The notes below the pieces were generated by a model. The model saw only the letters and a program-made list of their open reading frames with translations. It had not been told where the DNA came from and did no database searches. A DNA stretch of 64,000 nt, taken from Telopea speciosissima. Taxonomy: Eukaryota; Streptophyta; Magnoliopsida; Proteales; Proteaceae. Location: the NCBI RefSeq assembly GCF_018873765.1, contig NC_057922.1, forward strand, positions 66,364,755 through 66,428,754. The letters run 5' to 3'. This document shows, in pieces, positions 21,650-33,741 of this stretch (positions within the stretch are counted from its first letter, which is position 1; each line of letters starts with the position of its first letter). The translations under genes and the position numbers were made by a program.

Positions 21650-24110
21650 AGGGGGAAAGAAGGAAAATGAAAAAATGGGAGTCGCCACCTAGATTTAGGG
21701 TCTAGGACCCATGAATGGTGCCCCTCCTTCGCAGAAGGGGCGCTAAATTAACTCCAATGACTCAATGGATGGTCTGCCCCAGATCTCTGGGTAAGTGTCA
21801 AGTTACGGGCTGGGAAGGTGTTAGGCACCCAGCAACCGCCCGGCCGATGGCCGGTCTTCCTAGACCAAACTCTGTTGTGTACTGTTGTGTTATACATATT
21901 ATGCACCTAATTAAACTAATTTTTTTATTAACTTGATTGAAATTTATGAACCTAATTAGGCTAGTTAAGATTAATGTTTTAATCCTAATTACTACTCCTA
22001 AGTTTGGTGATTATGTACATTATGCATTCTAATTAAGCTAATTAATGGATTTTACCTAAATTAGAAAGCCTAACTCTATGGTTAAAAACATGGTTGACTG
22101 TAAAAAAGAAAACCAAGTCTAATTATATCATGGAGAAGGACAATTATATTGATAAGCAAAACAGCTTATAGGCCAAAATAGCCAAAATTACAAAAATGCC
22201 ACTAAAGGGCCAAAATATGTACAAAGGCATGAAATCATATTTAAATGCTGTAAATAAGCAAAACATGATTAAATAACATTAACATCATGCATTTGGATCA
22301 TCAAGAGCACATGAAATGGCAAGGAAATGTGGGGTGATAAAAATTACCAAAATGCCCCTGTTATGGCAAACATGTAGAAAATGCATGATAATTCATGAAA
22401 ATGCTGACTTATGCTTAAAACATGTTTATTAAATGTTAAAACATGCGGCAAAAGTAGCAGGAGCCTTTCCGGGGTCCTAAACAAGGTTTGATCACAAAAT
22501 GACCAAAATGCCCCTAAGGGCAAAATGGCAAAAGTGTCAAAAGACACTTAGAATCATTGTAGGCATCGAAAGTGATGTTAAACATCCTAAAATGACTGAA
22601 CACACCAAATGATATTTCCAGAATGATAGCCTAGGCCCACGTTTGATAAATTACCAAAATGCCCCTAGAGGGCACAAATGACTTTGTATGCATATCTATC
22701 AAGCATGATGGTCACGTATGCATATGAAAACATCCTAAACCATTCTAAAACAGCATGTCATGCATAAAAACATTTTTTCCTATTTTTCTAGAATTTTTCA
22801 TTATAATTAGAAAAATGACATTTATACCCCTAAATGAGATGGGAAATGTATAAAAACTATCAAACATGCATGTCAGTGGATAATGATTCCATAAAATCAA
22901 GCATGACGACATATGTATTCCATAATTTTTTTGTGAATTTTTATGCATTTATATTATTTTTAATATTTTCTGAAATGCTAAAAAAGAAGAGAAAACAAAG
23001 AAAAATACAAAATCCCCATCACAGATCCGAATTGGATCAAACCAGAGCCCATTACCACTAATCAAAACATGATCTTTAACATGGTCATAACACTTTTGTC
23101 CAAATACCCACCCACATGTTCAGATTTTACATAATCCGAAATCCTTTACAGGGGCAAAAATGTCACACACAAAATGATTTGGAGCTTGAAAAAATTAATG
23201 AATGTCAAACATAGTGACAAGCATCATCCCTGAAAATTTCATATTTTTATCACTCTTGAATTATTTTTAACATTTTTATAACTGAAAAACAACCTTTGTT
23301 GTAAAGAAAATCAAAACAAATACTTAGAAATAAGTAAAAAATATGGAAAAATACCCTTGAAGCGTGGAAGTGCCTGGGATCAGCTTGAGTAACCTTTTTT
23401 TGACCTTAAGTATTGCCAGAAACCTCCAAAAGCCGCTCCAAGTGTGGTTGCTCCGAATGACAAGAGTGGTGAAGAAGGGGTATTTACGGAATTTTATATC
23501 AGTAATGGAGCATAACCTATGGATAAGAAAATCATGGATGGAAAGAGGAGATCAAGGACTACGTGAAGGTAATTTTTCCATAATTTTCCTCTGTCCCTAG
23601 ACCCTCCAAATGGCCTCCTATTTATAGGAGAAAATCTGTTCGAGGAAATGTCTCAAAGACCCTTGACGCCTTAATGGCTGGGGATAAGGTGAGTGATGGG
23701 CTCGCTGGGCTTGCGTGTGCTTAGGCCTGCTGGGCAGCCTTACCCTGGCTCAGGCAAGTGGGCACGGGGCCATGTGTGGCTTAGCCTAAATGGTGGGGGC
23801 TTGTCCCCTGCCGACAGTCCAGCTGGGCCGGGTCAGACTGGGTTGACTCGGTTATCCAATAACGTGCAATTTCTACATGCAACGTTATTCCATATGGCAC
23901 AATGAAGACTAACCATGTGGGCAAGCTTATCAAAGTCTGGCCATGCTACCAAAACAAATCAAAGTCAGGCCGTTTAAATGAGAGTTTCCCTTTAAAATTT
24001 GAACCCATTATCCACTGTGAATACCAACCTCACGAAATCACCGCCACATTGCCAAATAATTTTCTGAAAAATAAATTTAAACAAATTAAGGAGAGACAAT
24101 GAAACCCCTT
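21650..24110 (+). mobile_element. Probable long LTR-like repeat, boundaries not resolved
   Basis: The block opens with GGGAGTCGCCACCTAG, a phrase common to a dispersed plant LTR family, and holds several copies of CCAAAATGCCCCT (22348, 22503, 22652). A TATA-like CTATTTATAGGAG lies near 23620. There is no coding domain and I could not find a TG/CA pair with a TSD. It may be a solo or truncated LTR. Confidence 0.4.
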
Positions 24111-25979
24111 CTAGTCTAACTATTTGATAGTCAACAACCTAGAACTAGCATATGAAATGAATACAAAAATACAAATGACAAGACTAATGATAGAGATTCT
24201 CATAATCATGCACTGTCTCTGATTCTGGTATCCATATAAGCTCTGAATGAGTAGTAGAGCTTCACAAGAGATGCCCTGGCAGTCACAAAGCGGGGGGAGG
24301 TTTTCTGCAATTTTCGACACCATAGAGGCTACAACCTTTCCTCCAGTATGTGGAGTTTGAAAAACTAAGAAATTTGCAAGTTGGATCACCACAAACGGAA
24401 GGAGATATTCAATTTTTAGTTTCGCTAATCAAAGAGTAGGAAATGGAATCTTTGTGCAGGTGTACGCATGCGCACACAACAACGAAGTACGCTTGATGCA
24501 GTACAATGCATCTACACGGGCACAACCAACAAAGTCCTTTTGAATGGCATCCCATTTACTAGGAGTTTGATCGACATCTGACGCGAACTCGTATGCGAGA
24601 ATCCCGGATTGGTTGACTTATCACGATAGTTGGATTAGAATAATCATGACGACGATAATCGTCACTCAAAAATAAAAATGACGCATTTTGCACTCCCATT
24701 GGTAATCTCAATCACAACTAATCAAAATACATTGAAAGGAATCTTTGAGCATGTACAGTGCACTACCAGAGCACGGAGCCAATCCTATAGGCTTGGCTTC
24801 CATGTGAGATGACAGACCAAAGATCAGTGTACCGTCAAAACTTATTCCGTCGAACGGAATCAACTGACGCATCAAGTTGCGCTGGCAATACACCATAGCG
24901 GAACACAGGCGGCTTGCTTCGGGGAGTGACGATGTATAACATTCCGATGCAGCCAAACAACAATAGGACACAAGGGAGAATCTTTCTAGCTTTTGGTCAC
25001 CATGCACCAACGCATCTTTACGCTCTTTTATCTGTGCAACTTAAGTGGGATCTGATGAGGTGGCAGAATCTAAGCCACAGAATCCCCAATCCAATGTATG
25101 CCTCTGTACCACCTCTTTGGTACACTTGACCAATCAAATAGCCCGAAAAGGTGTCTAGGGCTTATCTCACTCGTTTCTCAACATTTTTTAGCGTGGTTTG
25201 CGGTACTACGCTCGTGACAAGAAGGACTATCATTATACATGCACAAAATCAGACAAAAGTTCTAGAATGACCCTCAGGATCCCAAAAACCTCTCCCATTT
25301 TGCTTCTAAACTGTGGGACTGCACAAGAACTGTTGTATCTCCCCCATCCAATGTCAAAGTGACACGAAACCAAAAACACTGGAATACAAACTCGAAGAAA
25401 TATCTTTCTCCAATTTTAACATCCTTCCAAAAATATCATCTGGATTTGCAGAATCGCCCTCAAACATGTTGCCTTTGCTGCATAAATTTATAAAATCAAA
25501 ATTCCAAAAGCATATGACCTTCATCACCCTAAGCTGTCGAAGGGTGCCAAACACTGTAAAACATTGAGGTGAGATGTCTCATGTTACCACATAAGCCCAG
25601 ATGCTCCAGCATCACTGGCAACATGTTACATCACTGTCAAATGTCCAAAATGCCCATGTGAGTTGTATCAACACTCTACTAACCTTTGTGGCTAACATAA
25701 TCACCAAAATACTCTTGGGTGTTGACTACCAACTGTCTAGGCTATATGTACTCTATAAAATTATAAAATTGTGTATGCAATACTCTCTATGCCTGTAAAT
25801 GATAGAATTGCCCCTGAATTGTCTCGCATGAGCCTATGGGCCCAAGGCAACCCTCTCCCTGCCCCTTCCTCATCCTTATGAGAAGGAGTAATGAAACCAG
25901 GTGATCATACTGTGATATGCTTCACAAGGGCTTGCTTGATTGCCCTCGTCGCGTACATCCAAAGAGACATAACATGTGA

Positions 25980-26031
<52 letters not shown>

Positions 26032-26307
26032 GTGGACAGTGGTGGTGTACGAAGACATAAGACATTGACATGAGTGCTTCAAGAGGAGGCATGCATGGCT
26101 GCTTTGTCCAGCATCTACTTCTGTGACGACATCCCATGGGCTGAAGGTACAATATTTACTATTATTGTTTTTCTTCCATTCCTGACATTATTCCTTTTGT
26201 TTCTGTTCTCTTCATTTCTGTCTCCTTCCACCCATCCACCTCTTTCTACGTCTCTGCCACCGTCTTCCCTCGTTTTGCTTTCTTCCTCTCCTCTGTTCTT
26301 TGGATCG
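24111..26307. other. Intergenic DNA without a supported gene
   Basis: Several short ORFs exist, the longest being 100 codons on the minus strand (24708-25010), but none shows a family motif. A (CT)n tract lies at 25984-26028. Confidence 0.4.
25984..26028. repeat. (CT)n microsatellite
   Basis: About 22 uninterrupted CT dinucleotides. Confidence 0.95.
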
Positions 26308-27007
26308 TGTTGCGTGTGAAAACCTCCGTCGTCCGGTCCGCCCACGGATGAGCCTACAAAAAGATGATTGAGTGCAAGAGAGCCGGCGTGGCTCCAGCCT
26401 AGGAATCTCCGACGCTCAAGTCAGGTCTCCAATGCAACAACGTAACAGCTAGTAAAAAGTGAGATGAGCAATACAGCTCCATACCTGAGTATTTATAGAG
26501 TGAGGTGAGGCGGTTAGGGGAGTCCCAGTATGGTAGGAGTTCTTCTCTTGGAAGGCTCTCTCGCGTAGAGCGAAGTGGAGAGTTATTTTTGGGGTCGGAC
26601 TCTTGTTAAGGTAAGAGTTCATGCTTGGCGTGATTCCGTATCGCGTTGGAATTGTGGCTCGATCCTTATCCCGTGATTCTCGGGATGTGCTGACGTGGCT
26701 CCGCGATTCCTGGGGGGCCGTTGTGATGACCTTGGTGGAGGGCTCAGCCTCGGAGGTCGGCCATGGAGGTCGACATGGGAGGTCGATCTCAGCAGTCACC
26801 ACGACCTAGGCCATCCTGTATATGCTCTGCCAGGGAGGTCGGCATGGGTGATGTGTTGCAAGCTCAATCGAGTGCTCGGCCCAGCCATACGACTTGATGG
26901 AGAGCAGGTCGGCCCGATTTCTATTTCAGCTCGGTTTGGTTCTTGGAGTGACCTCGGCTCGTCCATGTGGCCGCTTCTGACTGGTGAGGTAATTTTATGC
27001 TGTATCA
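26308..27007 (-). repeat. 3' LTR of element 2
   Basis: It is 700 bp, the same length as the other LTR. Differences from the 39113-39812 copy are mostly C/T and G/A transitions. The TATA box (CTATAAAT on the minus strand) is at 26491-26498. Confidence 0.92.
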
Positions 27008-27025
27008 CAGGCCCCCCCACTCACC
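27008..27025 (-). other. Polypurine tract of element 2
   Basis: On the minus strand GGTGAGTGGGGGGGCCTG directly precedes the 3' LTR. Confidence 0.75.
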
Positions 27026-27261
27026 AAGGGTCAGTCCAGCGCTGATGAGTGAAGTTTTCTTGTCAGCTCGGCTGGTTCTTCTTGTGGTCGAGCCGACCTT
27101 ACTTTGTCGGCGACATGACGTTGTACGGTCTAACAGCTGAGCTGTCAGCGCCACATCATCCATCGCCATAAATGAGCTATAGAATTCAAATTGTCTTTTG
27201 ATCTGGACCGTTGAATCATGCTGAACTCTCCTTGGCCATTGGATCAGTTCAGCCTAAAAGT

Positions 27262-27270
27262 TATAAATAG
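27262..27270 (+). promoter_or_regulatory. TATA box of the antisense gene in element 2
   Basis: TATAAATAG on the + strand lies about 158 bp before the first ATG (27420) of the antisense gene. An ATTGG (inverse CCAAT) lies about 25 bp upstream. It is outside the LTR and points opposite to gag-pol, so it could drive an independent transcript. Confidence 0.5.
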
Positions 27271-27419
27271 GCGACTCCTCCCTGTTCATTCTTCACTGCT
27301 TTAAGTTATTGACCCCTTGGCTAGCTCAAATTTCTCAGCTCTCTAGTGCTCGACGCTTTCTAGTTCATTCCCAGCTCGTCTCCAGCTCTTCTTCAACCAG
27401 TAAGTCTTCTCCGCCCAGT

Positions 27420-29697
27420 ATGTCAGTTGGTAGTAGTCATGTGGGCGAGGTGTTCGTCGGGGCGGCAGAGGGCGCGAGTCTGAGCCAAGAGCTCCCAGCT
27501 CGTTCTCCCACGATAGACCTGTTGGGCTCGACCTCAGACGAGCCCGCCGTAGCTGAGTGGCATCAAGCCGACGTTGCCGAGCTTCCCCTACCCATGGAGT
27601 CCAGCCTTGAGGACTAGCCGATTCTTGAAGATCGAGCTGAGGGCTCGGGATCGTCTTCGATAGATGATGAGGAGTCAGACGAGGGAGGTTCTTCCCGAGG
27701 TGGGGTCGGTTCAGTCAATTCATCTCCTAACGCTCCTAAGCCTGAAGAGGGGAGTGTCGGCACCGTCTCGAGTATAATCACTGACGCCGACCTCCACTAC
27801 CTCAGGGCGACCTATGCCATCTCCGAGGACATCAAACTCTGAGCTCCTTATCCTGAGGAGATGGCCTACTTCATCCGTCCCGGCAAGGTGGCCTTGTACA
27901 AGATCCCGTTCAAATACACCTTTAGGCTTCCCATGCTCGGCCTGGTGGATCAGATCTTGGACCACTTCCATCTCTCCCCAGGTTAGCTGGTGCAGAACTC
28001 ATGGCTGGTCTTGTACGACTTCCACGTCCTCTTCTACAAAATGGGCCGAGCTGCTAGCGTGTCCCTCTTCTCTCGGCTCTACTTTTTGAAGAGGTAGTCG
28101 GAGAAGGGGTGGTACTATTTCACCCATCAAATTGGGAAGAGTGCGGCCCAGAGCGGCCACAAGTTTCTGGTCGGGACACCGAGCTTTAATAAACACTGGA
28201 AGCCTTGATTTTTCTTCGCTTCCATCCCAAATTGCCCTTTCCAAACCGAGTGGAAGGACATCCATCTGAACTACGTCAATAGGATTCTACCTCTGAATGA
28301 GAACGAGCTGACATCGCTCGACCTGATTCGTCAACTCCAGCCTTTCGATGTCCTCCAGCTTCAGGAAGAAGGGTTTCTCCAAAGGTGGAACCTGACTCCG
28401 AGTAGGGTATCCAAACTGAGTCGGTTTCTGTCCCCCGAGCTGACCCATTTACGTGGTCTTTTTTCTTTTTGGTATGTTTCTAATGTTCTGCCTTTCTTGC
28501 AGTGGTCGGCGACATTCCCCCGATGGATTCAACTCGGCTTAGGGCCGAGACCATTGCGGATAGAAGGAGGAAGAATGCCGAGAAAAAATCTCAGGGTGAG
28601 TCTTCCAAGGGGCCGAAGGGCAAGGCGACACTGCCGAGCCCAGCTGACATGGTGGTCGGCCTCGAGGCCGAGAAGGATAAACTCCCGCTGAGCCCCTCCC
28701 GAAGAGGGAAGGGTCGAAAGGGAGAGCTGAGCCCGCCGAGGAACATCAAACGCCAGAAGCTCTCGATCAACCTGACGAGTGGTGGTCCTCCGCCTATAGC
28801 CTCACCGATCGACATCTCCCGATACGACTTGGGGAGGGCCTCGACCAGTAATGTTCCAATTCGGCCGAGCTAGCAGCTCTTCCCCGGGGACTTAGCCCTG
28901 ATGTTGGCCGCTCATGCCAAGGAGTGGCTTGACACAAGTTGGCTCCCCAAGGACAAGGAAATGCTCGAGAAGTTGTCCGATCCCGAGCTCCTCTCCTCCC
29001 TGTTCCAGGACTTCAACATGGTAAGCTTTTTGCTCGGTTCTTGTGAATGGATCCGACCTATGGAGTCCGATCTGACATTTGGTAGGATGTTTTCTGGCAG
29101 GGCTTCACCAAGGCGGTGGAGACCATACTCTGTTTTGAGCGGCTTCTGACCGCGAATGATTCTCTTGAGGTCCAGGTCGAGCAAGCCAATAACGTGGCTT
29201 GCGAGGCCATCGTGGCGCGTCGTGAGATTACCGCAAAGCTTGCCGATGCGGTGGAGAAAGTCGAGGGTCTGGAGGAGATGACGGCGAAGCAGAAGGAGGA
29301 GGTCAAGACCTTGAGGGCTCAACTCAGCCAAGCCAAGAAGAAGGCCATGGATGACCTGGCCCAGGCTGGAGCAAAAGCTGTTAGTGACTACCTTATGTCA
29401 GCGGAATACGTCGAGATGTGTCATGAGATAAAGAAGCCGCCATATGAAGAGGGCTATGACGCGGGCCGAGCTGACCTCCTAAAGGAAATAAAGGCCGCCT
29501 TCCCCACCCTCAACCTTTCTCGATTTGATGACGACGCGACCACTGTGGTCGAGGAGTTGGGAGACGAGGCTGGGGTGGAGGTTGATCAGGCCGGCCTGGT
29601 CGAGACCGCTCCCAGGGACGAGGTCGCCCCTTCCATCGAGGATGTCACTGACAAAGAGGTTGTCACCGAGGACCCCCTCCATATCGTCGAGCTCTAG
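27420..29697 (+). pseudogene. Antisense extra gene of element 2, with an intron and premature stops
   Basis: The frame starting with ATG at 27420 is open to about 28450 except for stops at 27615, 27840, 27982, 28095 and 28206; it then changes frame at a splice-like site (acceptor CTTTCTTGCAG ending 28502) and continues to 29020 (one stop at 28871). A canonical 80-nt intron (29021-29100) links it, phase 0, to the last exon ending at 29697. The N-terminal part is acidic and Ser-rich; the middle is the block conserved with element 1 (NSWLVLYDFHVLFYKMGR, SLFSRLYFLKR, FFFASIP); 28503-28870 is basic; the last exon is a heptad-rich coiled coil (about 29150-29380) followed by an acidic tail. All six stops could come from CAG or CGA by one C-to-T change. 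The function is unknown; no enzyme motif is visible. Confidence 0.8.
29021..29100 (+). other. Canonical intron in the antisense gene
   Basis: The donor is ATG/GTAAGC and the acceptor TTTTCTGGCAG/GG. It is 80 nt with phase 0 on both sides, and removal joins two long frames that lie in different reading frames. The intron itself has no matching coding continuity. Confidence 0.75.
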
Positions 29698-29703
29698 GCC
29701 CCC

Positions 29704-29728
29704 TCTTTTTTTTTTTTTTTTTTTTTTT
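29704..29728. repeat. Poly(T) tract after the antisense gene stop
   Basis: About 24 T residues begin a few bases after the stop codon of the antisense gene, between it and the 66-bp minisatellite. Confidence 0.9.
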
Positions 29729-30012
29729 TGTACAGGGCCGAGCTGCCCACTTTTTGTAACCTTGGTGAGGTGTCAGCCTTCAATGAATAGAACGTTCTTT
29801 ACCAACTTTACCTAAGTGTTTGAGCTCGGCAGTTGTTTGCTTTCCTTTCTTTATGAATTTGTTTTGAATGTTGAGGTTGAACTGCCGACCTAGCCTCGTA
29901 GCCGAGCTCGGGTCGGATACACTTTGAGTGGCTAGGCTACCGAGCCGACGCTATGGCCGAGCCCAATGCCTAAAAAATTTTGCTTGAACATTGGTATTCG
30001 TTCGGCTCGGCC

Positions 30013-30440
30013 AAGTCTATATAGACCGGTGTTATGATTTTGTTGCCGGCCTATGAGGGTCGATCTTCGAGGTCAGCCAGGTCTATGAAGACCGGTCTTA
30101 TGACTTGGCTGCTGACCTATGAGGGTCGATTTTGGAGGTCGGCTAGGTCTTTGAGGATCGGTCTTACGACTTAGTTGCCGACCTATGAGGGTCGGTCTTT
30201 AACGTCGGCCAGGTCTATGAGGACCGGTCTTACGACTTGGTTGTCGACCTATGAGGGTCGATCTTTGACGTCGGTCAGGTCTATAATGATCGGTCTTATG
30301 ATTTGGTTGCCGATCTTTGAGGGTCGGTCTTGGAGGTAGGCCAGGTCTATGAGGATCGATCTTATGACTTGGTTGCCGACCTATGAGGGTCGGTCTTGGA
30401 GGTTGGCCAGGTCTATGAGGACTGGTCTTACGACTTGATT
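30013..30440. repeat. 66-bp minisatellite, about 6.5 units, in element 2
   Basis: The anchor (A/G)GGTCTATGA recurs at 30013, 30079, 30145, 30211, 30277, 30343 and 30409, exactly 66 bp apart. The unit includes GACCGGTCTTACGACTTGGTTG and CGACCTATGAGGGTCG. It lies between the end of integrase and the antisense gene, as the 33-bp array does in element 1; 66 is twice 33. Confidence 0.92.
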
Positions 30441-30559
30441 TCGAAGCTTAAAAATACCCCAAGTGGTGGAGAAAGACTTTGTTTTATTAAATCAAACATC
30501 GGGACTGAAGCCAAATACAAATGTGCTCGTTATAAACCATGCCGAGCAAAATGCTTGAG

Positions 30560-31033
30560 CAAATTACTGAAAAAATTTCTTCAAATTTTCCGAGTTCCAA
30601 GGTCTCGGTACCTTCCTGCCCCCCGGAGTCTGCAAGCGATATGTCCCTGGGTGAATCTGCTTGGAGACTATATATGGGCCTTCCCAATTTGGTGCTAACT
30701 TTCCTTGCTGTCTTGGCTGGGACCCGCTGAGCTTTCTTAGGACGAGGTCCCCTTGGCGGAAGTGTCACTCCTTCACCCTTGAGTCATAGTACTTTGCCGT
30801 CCTCTGTTGGTATGTTGTGTTCTAGAGTAGGGCATTTTCTCAAACTTTGTCAAGGAAATCAAGGTTGGTTCTCTGCCCATCTTCATAGGTCTTCTCATCG
30901 AAATTGAACACTCGGTATGAAGATGCCATGACCTCGACCGAGGTGAGGGCCTCGGTCCTGTATGCTAGCCGAAAAGGGCTCTCCCCGGTTGGTGTTCTTA
31001 CAGTAGTCCTATATGCCCATAGGACACTTGGGA
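30560..31033 (-). pseudogene. Integrase C-terminal part of element 2 (downstream of the solo LTR)
   Basis: On the minus strand the frame resumes with the end of the integrase core (LWAYRTTVRTPTGESPFRLA), then the C-terminal domain with HFRQGDLVLRK and WEGPYIVSKQIHPGTYRL. The upstream integrase part is at 33742-34450, with the solo LTR in between. The duplicated TGGGA at the junction shows the two parts were once contiguous. Confidence 0.85.
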
Positions 31034-33736
31034 TGTTATACCCGCACCCCGGGAGTATAATTAATTATTAATTCTTCCCCGTGACGTGTAGTTATCACTA
31101 CCACGTATGCCGGTGAGTTGTTCTCACGGTGGTCAAACCCACTATATTGACCATAGTACGAGGTTGCCCGTGGAAACTAGTCGGGACCATGGAGGTTGCC
31201 CCTTGACGTGTCGGGGTAAGTAGTTGACCAAATTTTATTGTGTGCTTACGCCCTCTCAAAGCCCTCGAAGTGTGGTCCAAAGGCCCTGACCTCTTATGGT
31301 GGGAACCACCTTCCTACTCGCATCGGATGCAAGGTTCGCCGCCTCCGACCCCGCATCCAATGCGCGACAAGGACTCTTGTGGGTGAGACCCTATGGCTAA
31401 GGTGCTATGGGTGTCCCGCCATGTTTGACCCTACCCAAATAGACCCTAGGTTACACTTATGAGGCCTTATCCAAATAGGCCATTAAAAGTGATTTTCTAT
31501 ATGAGAGAGAGGGGTAAGACTATTCCTTAGTCTTTCTTTTTTCTTTTCTTTCCTAACCTAATCGTGAAAAGGAGGAGAGCTTTGAAGAGAGGAGGCGGCA
31601 AGGAGGAGAAGAAGGAGAAGGAAGGGAAGAAGAAGAAGGAAATGGCTGCTGGTTTGGAGCTTTAAAGAGGGCACATCTTGTGTATCTCGGACCAGGTAAG
31701 CCAAGTGCCCCTTTCCCCCTTTTTCTCTCTTTCCCCTTGCTCGTTTGAGCTTGGGTGGTTCTTTGGTTGCAGCCCCAAGATGGGGATTTCTTTTTGAAAC
31801 CCAAAGGGTTAGCTCGAGTCATGTGTAGTTTCCCTTGTAGGATGCTTTCCTATTTTCATTACAATCCTATAAAGACCTCTATTTTGACCTCTTGCTGAAT
31901 CTATTTGATTCTAAAGCTTCAACCACCAAAGAAAACCCCAAATCTGGATTTTTAAGCTTTTGATCCTTTAAACCCCCTTAAATCTTTGAATGTTGGGTGT
32001 TTCTAAGACCCAAATAGACTCCAAGACACCCCTCCTTGTCCCTTGAGGCTTAGAGAACCAAATGGGACAACCCCGGGCTTTTAAAGACCTTGAAATCACA
32101 CTTGGGTTGCATCGGAGGCAAGATCGCATGAGTCGATGTTTGCCTCCGATGTGTCCCGAGCCTGCAGGAAGGTCGGAGGCAAGGTCGGAGGCAAGACTGC
32201 GTGAGTCCGATGTTTGCCTCCGATGTGTCCCCGAGCCTGCAGGGAAGGTCGGGAGGCAAGGTCGGAGGCAAGACTGCGTGAGTCCGATGTTTGCCTCCGA
32301 TGTGGCCCGAGCTCGCAGGAAGGTCGGAGGCAAGCCTGCGAGTCCGACGTTGCCTCCGATGCAGTTTTTAAGGCTTATAACTTATGTAAACTATGGGGTT
32401 TCTCATTGAGGCCTCCCCTACACTCTCTCACACTCTTATTCACTTCCATAGGTGCCAACATATGTGCAATGGGGTGATTTTGAGCGGAATCGTTGCGCTT
32501 ATACAAATTCCATTTGAAGTAATTGGTGAGTGGGTTTGGGTGACTGTTTGAGCTTGTTTACTATTGCTTATTCATGCATTTATGAATTATATTGTGACAT
32601 TATCATTAAAGCATGATTGCATATTTGCATTTATTCTTATTCGATGATGATGATTTGGATGATATGGATTTGTGTTGGGTTACGTGCGTAAGTAAATCGC
32701 ACCGGAACCCTGGATTACGTGGAATTGTATCTTGCATCTCATTCTTACCTGTATGCGCCGTGTTGTGCTGGTACCGGGGTTAGATGGAATGGGACGTTGA
32801 CACACCGGATGTACCTCTCAACACGATAGGATTCATGTAGTATATCGTGGTTAGGCTCAGCTCCCTATGCTACGACCTTTACCAACAGGGGTTTAGGTGT
32901 TGGGTAGCCGAGCACTCCGCCTGTGGAGAGTTAGAGAGGCCAGCCGGGGTAGTAATGGTTATCGGGTCGCCTCCGGGTGGTGATGACTACGACCGAGCGG
33001 GCTCCATAGTAATAATTGAGGTTGCATTGTGGTGAGAATGGAAGGATCCACAGTGTCTTCCCGAGTTATTGCGAGTAGCATATACCCATTGACTTAGCAT
33101 TTTGTGTTAGGTGGTAAATGAATTAATAATGGCATGCACCATGGACTATTTGTGATTGTGTGATTGTGCATCCCCTTTCTCTCTCATCGCTCGGTGGAGC
33201 TAACCCCTCTTGTGCACACCTTTTTAGGTGAGGCTGCAGGAGATGCTTATTTTGCAGACTCGAGGTTCAGGCCTCGGAGTACGATGATATCGACAGAGAG
33301 GACCCCGAGGCCGTGACCGAGGAGCACGGTGATGGGTGTCCTTGTGACGATGCGCCTACGGGCCGTATTGATACTTGGGACGTGTTCCCTTCTTTTGTCT
33401 TTTTGGGGCCGCGTGCCTTGTATAAACATTTATTGCTATACTTGTTTTGGGGTAGTTATGCTATGGTCATTCGGGATATCCATCCAAACTATTTATGTAT
33501 CTTTTAACCTTATGAACATGAGGTAACTACTATAAACGCTTCCGCTTATTTTATGATCGTTGGAAATGTAATATTCCTTTGTCTTTCGCACTCTGATATT
33601 ATTGTATTATAATATTGGTTTATGACTGTGAGTTGGCCACTGCATCGAGATCCTAGCGGTGAGGTGGGATGACGCGTGTCACCCCAATCATACCCTAATA
33701 TTGTATTTTATCCCTTGTCGGGATAGGGGTGTGACA
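31034..33736 (+). mobile_element. Solo LTR (2.7 kb, chromovirus/Tekay-like) inside element 2 integrase
   Basis: It begins TGTTATACCC and ends GGGTGTGACA, and is flanked by the perfect 5-bp TSD TGGGA (31029-31033 and 33737-33741). It has no coding domain. Length, termini and an inner hairpin array suggest a solo LTR left by recombination of a Del/Tekay-type element. It is younger than element 2. Confidence 0.85.
32105..32365. repeat. Tandem hairpin array inside the solo LTR
   Basis: About four units each hold CATCGGAGGCAA-type and TTGCCTCCGATG-type arms around an 18-nt loop. The first has perfect 12-nt arms at 32110-32121 and 32140-32151. Units are separated by CCCGAGC(C/T)(T/C)GCAGGAAGG. Confidence 0.8.
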
Positions 33737-33741
33737 TGGGA

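Noticed and set aside
24708..25010. 100-codon minus-strand ORF
   Set aside because: No known motif; surrounding sequence is non-coding and the length is within chance expectation for this window.
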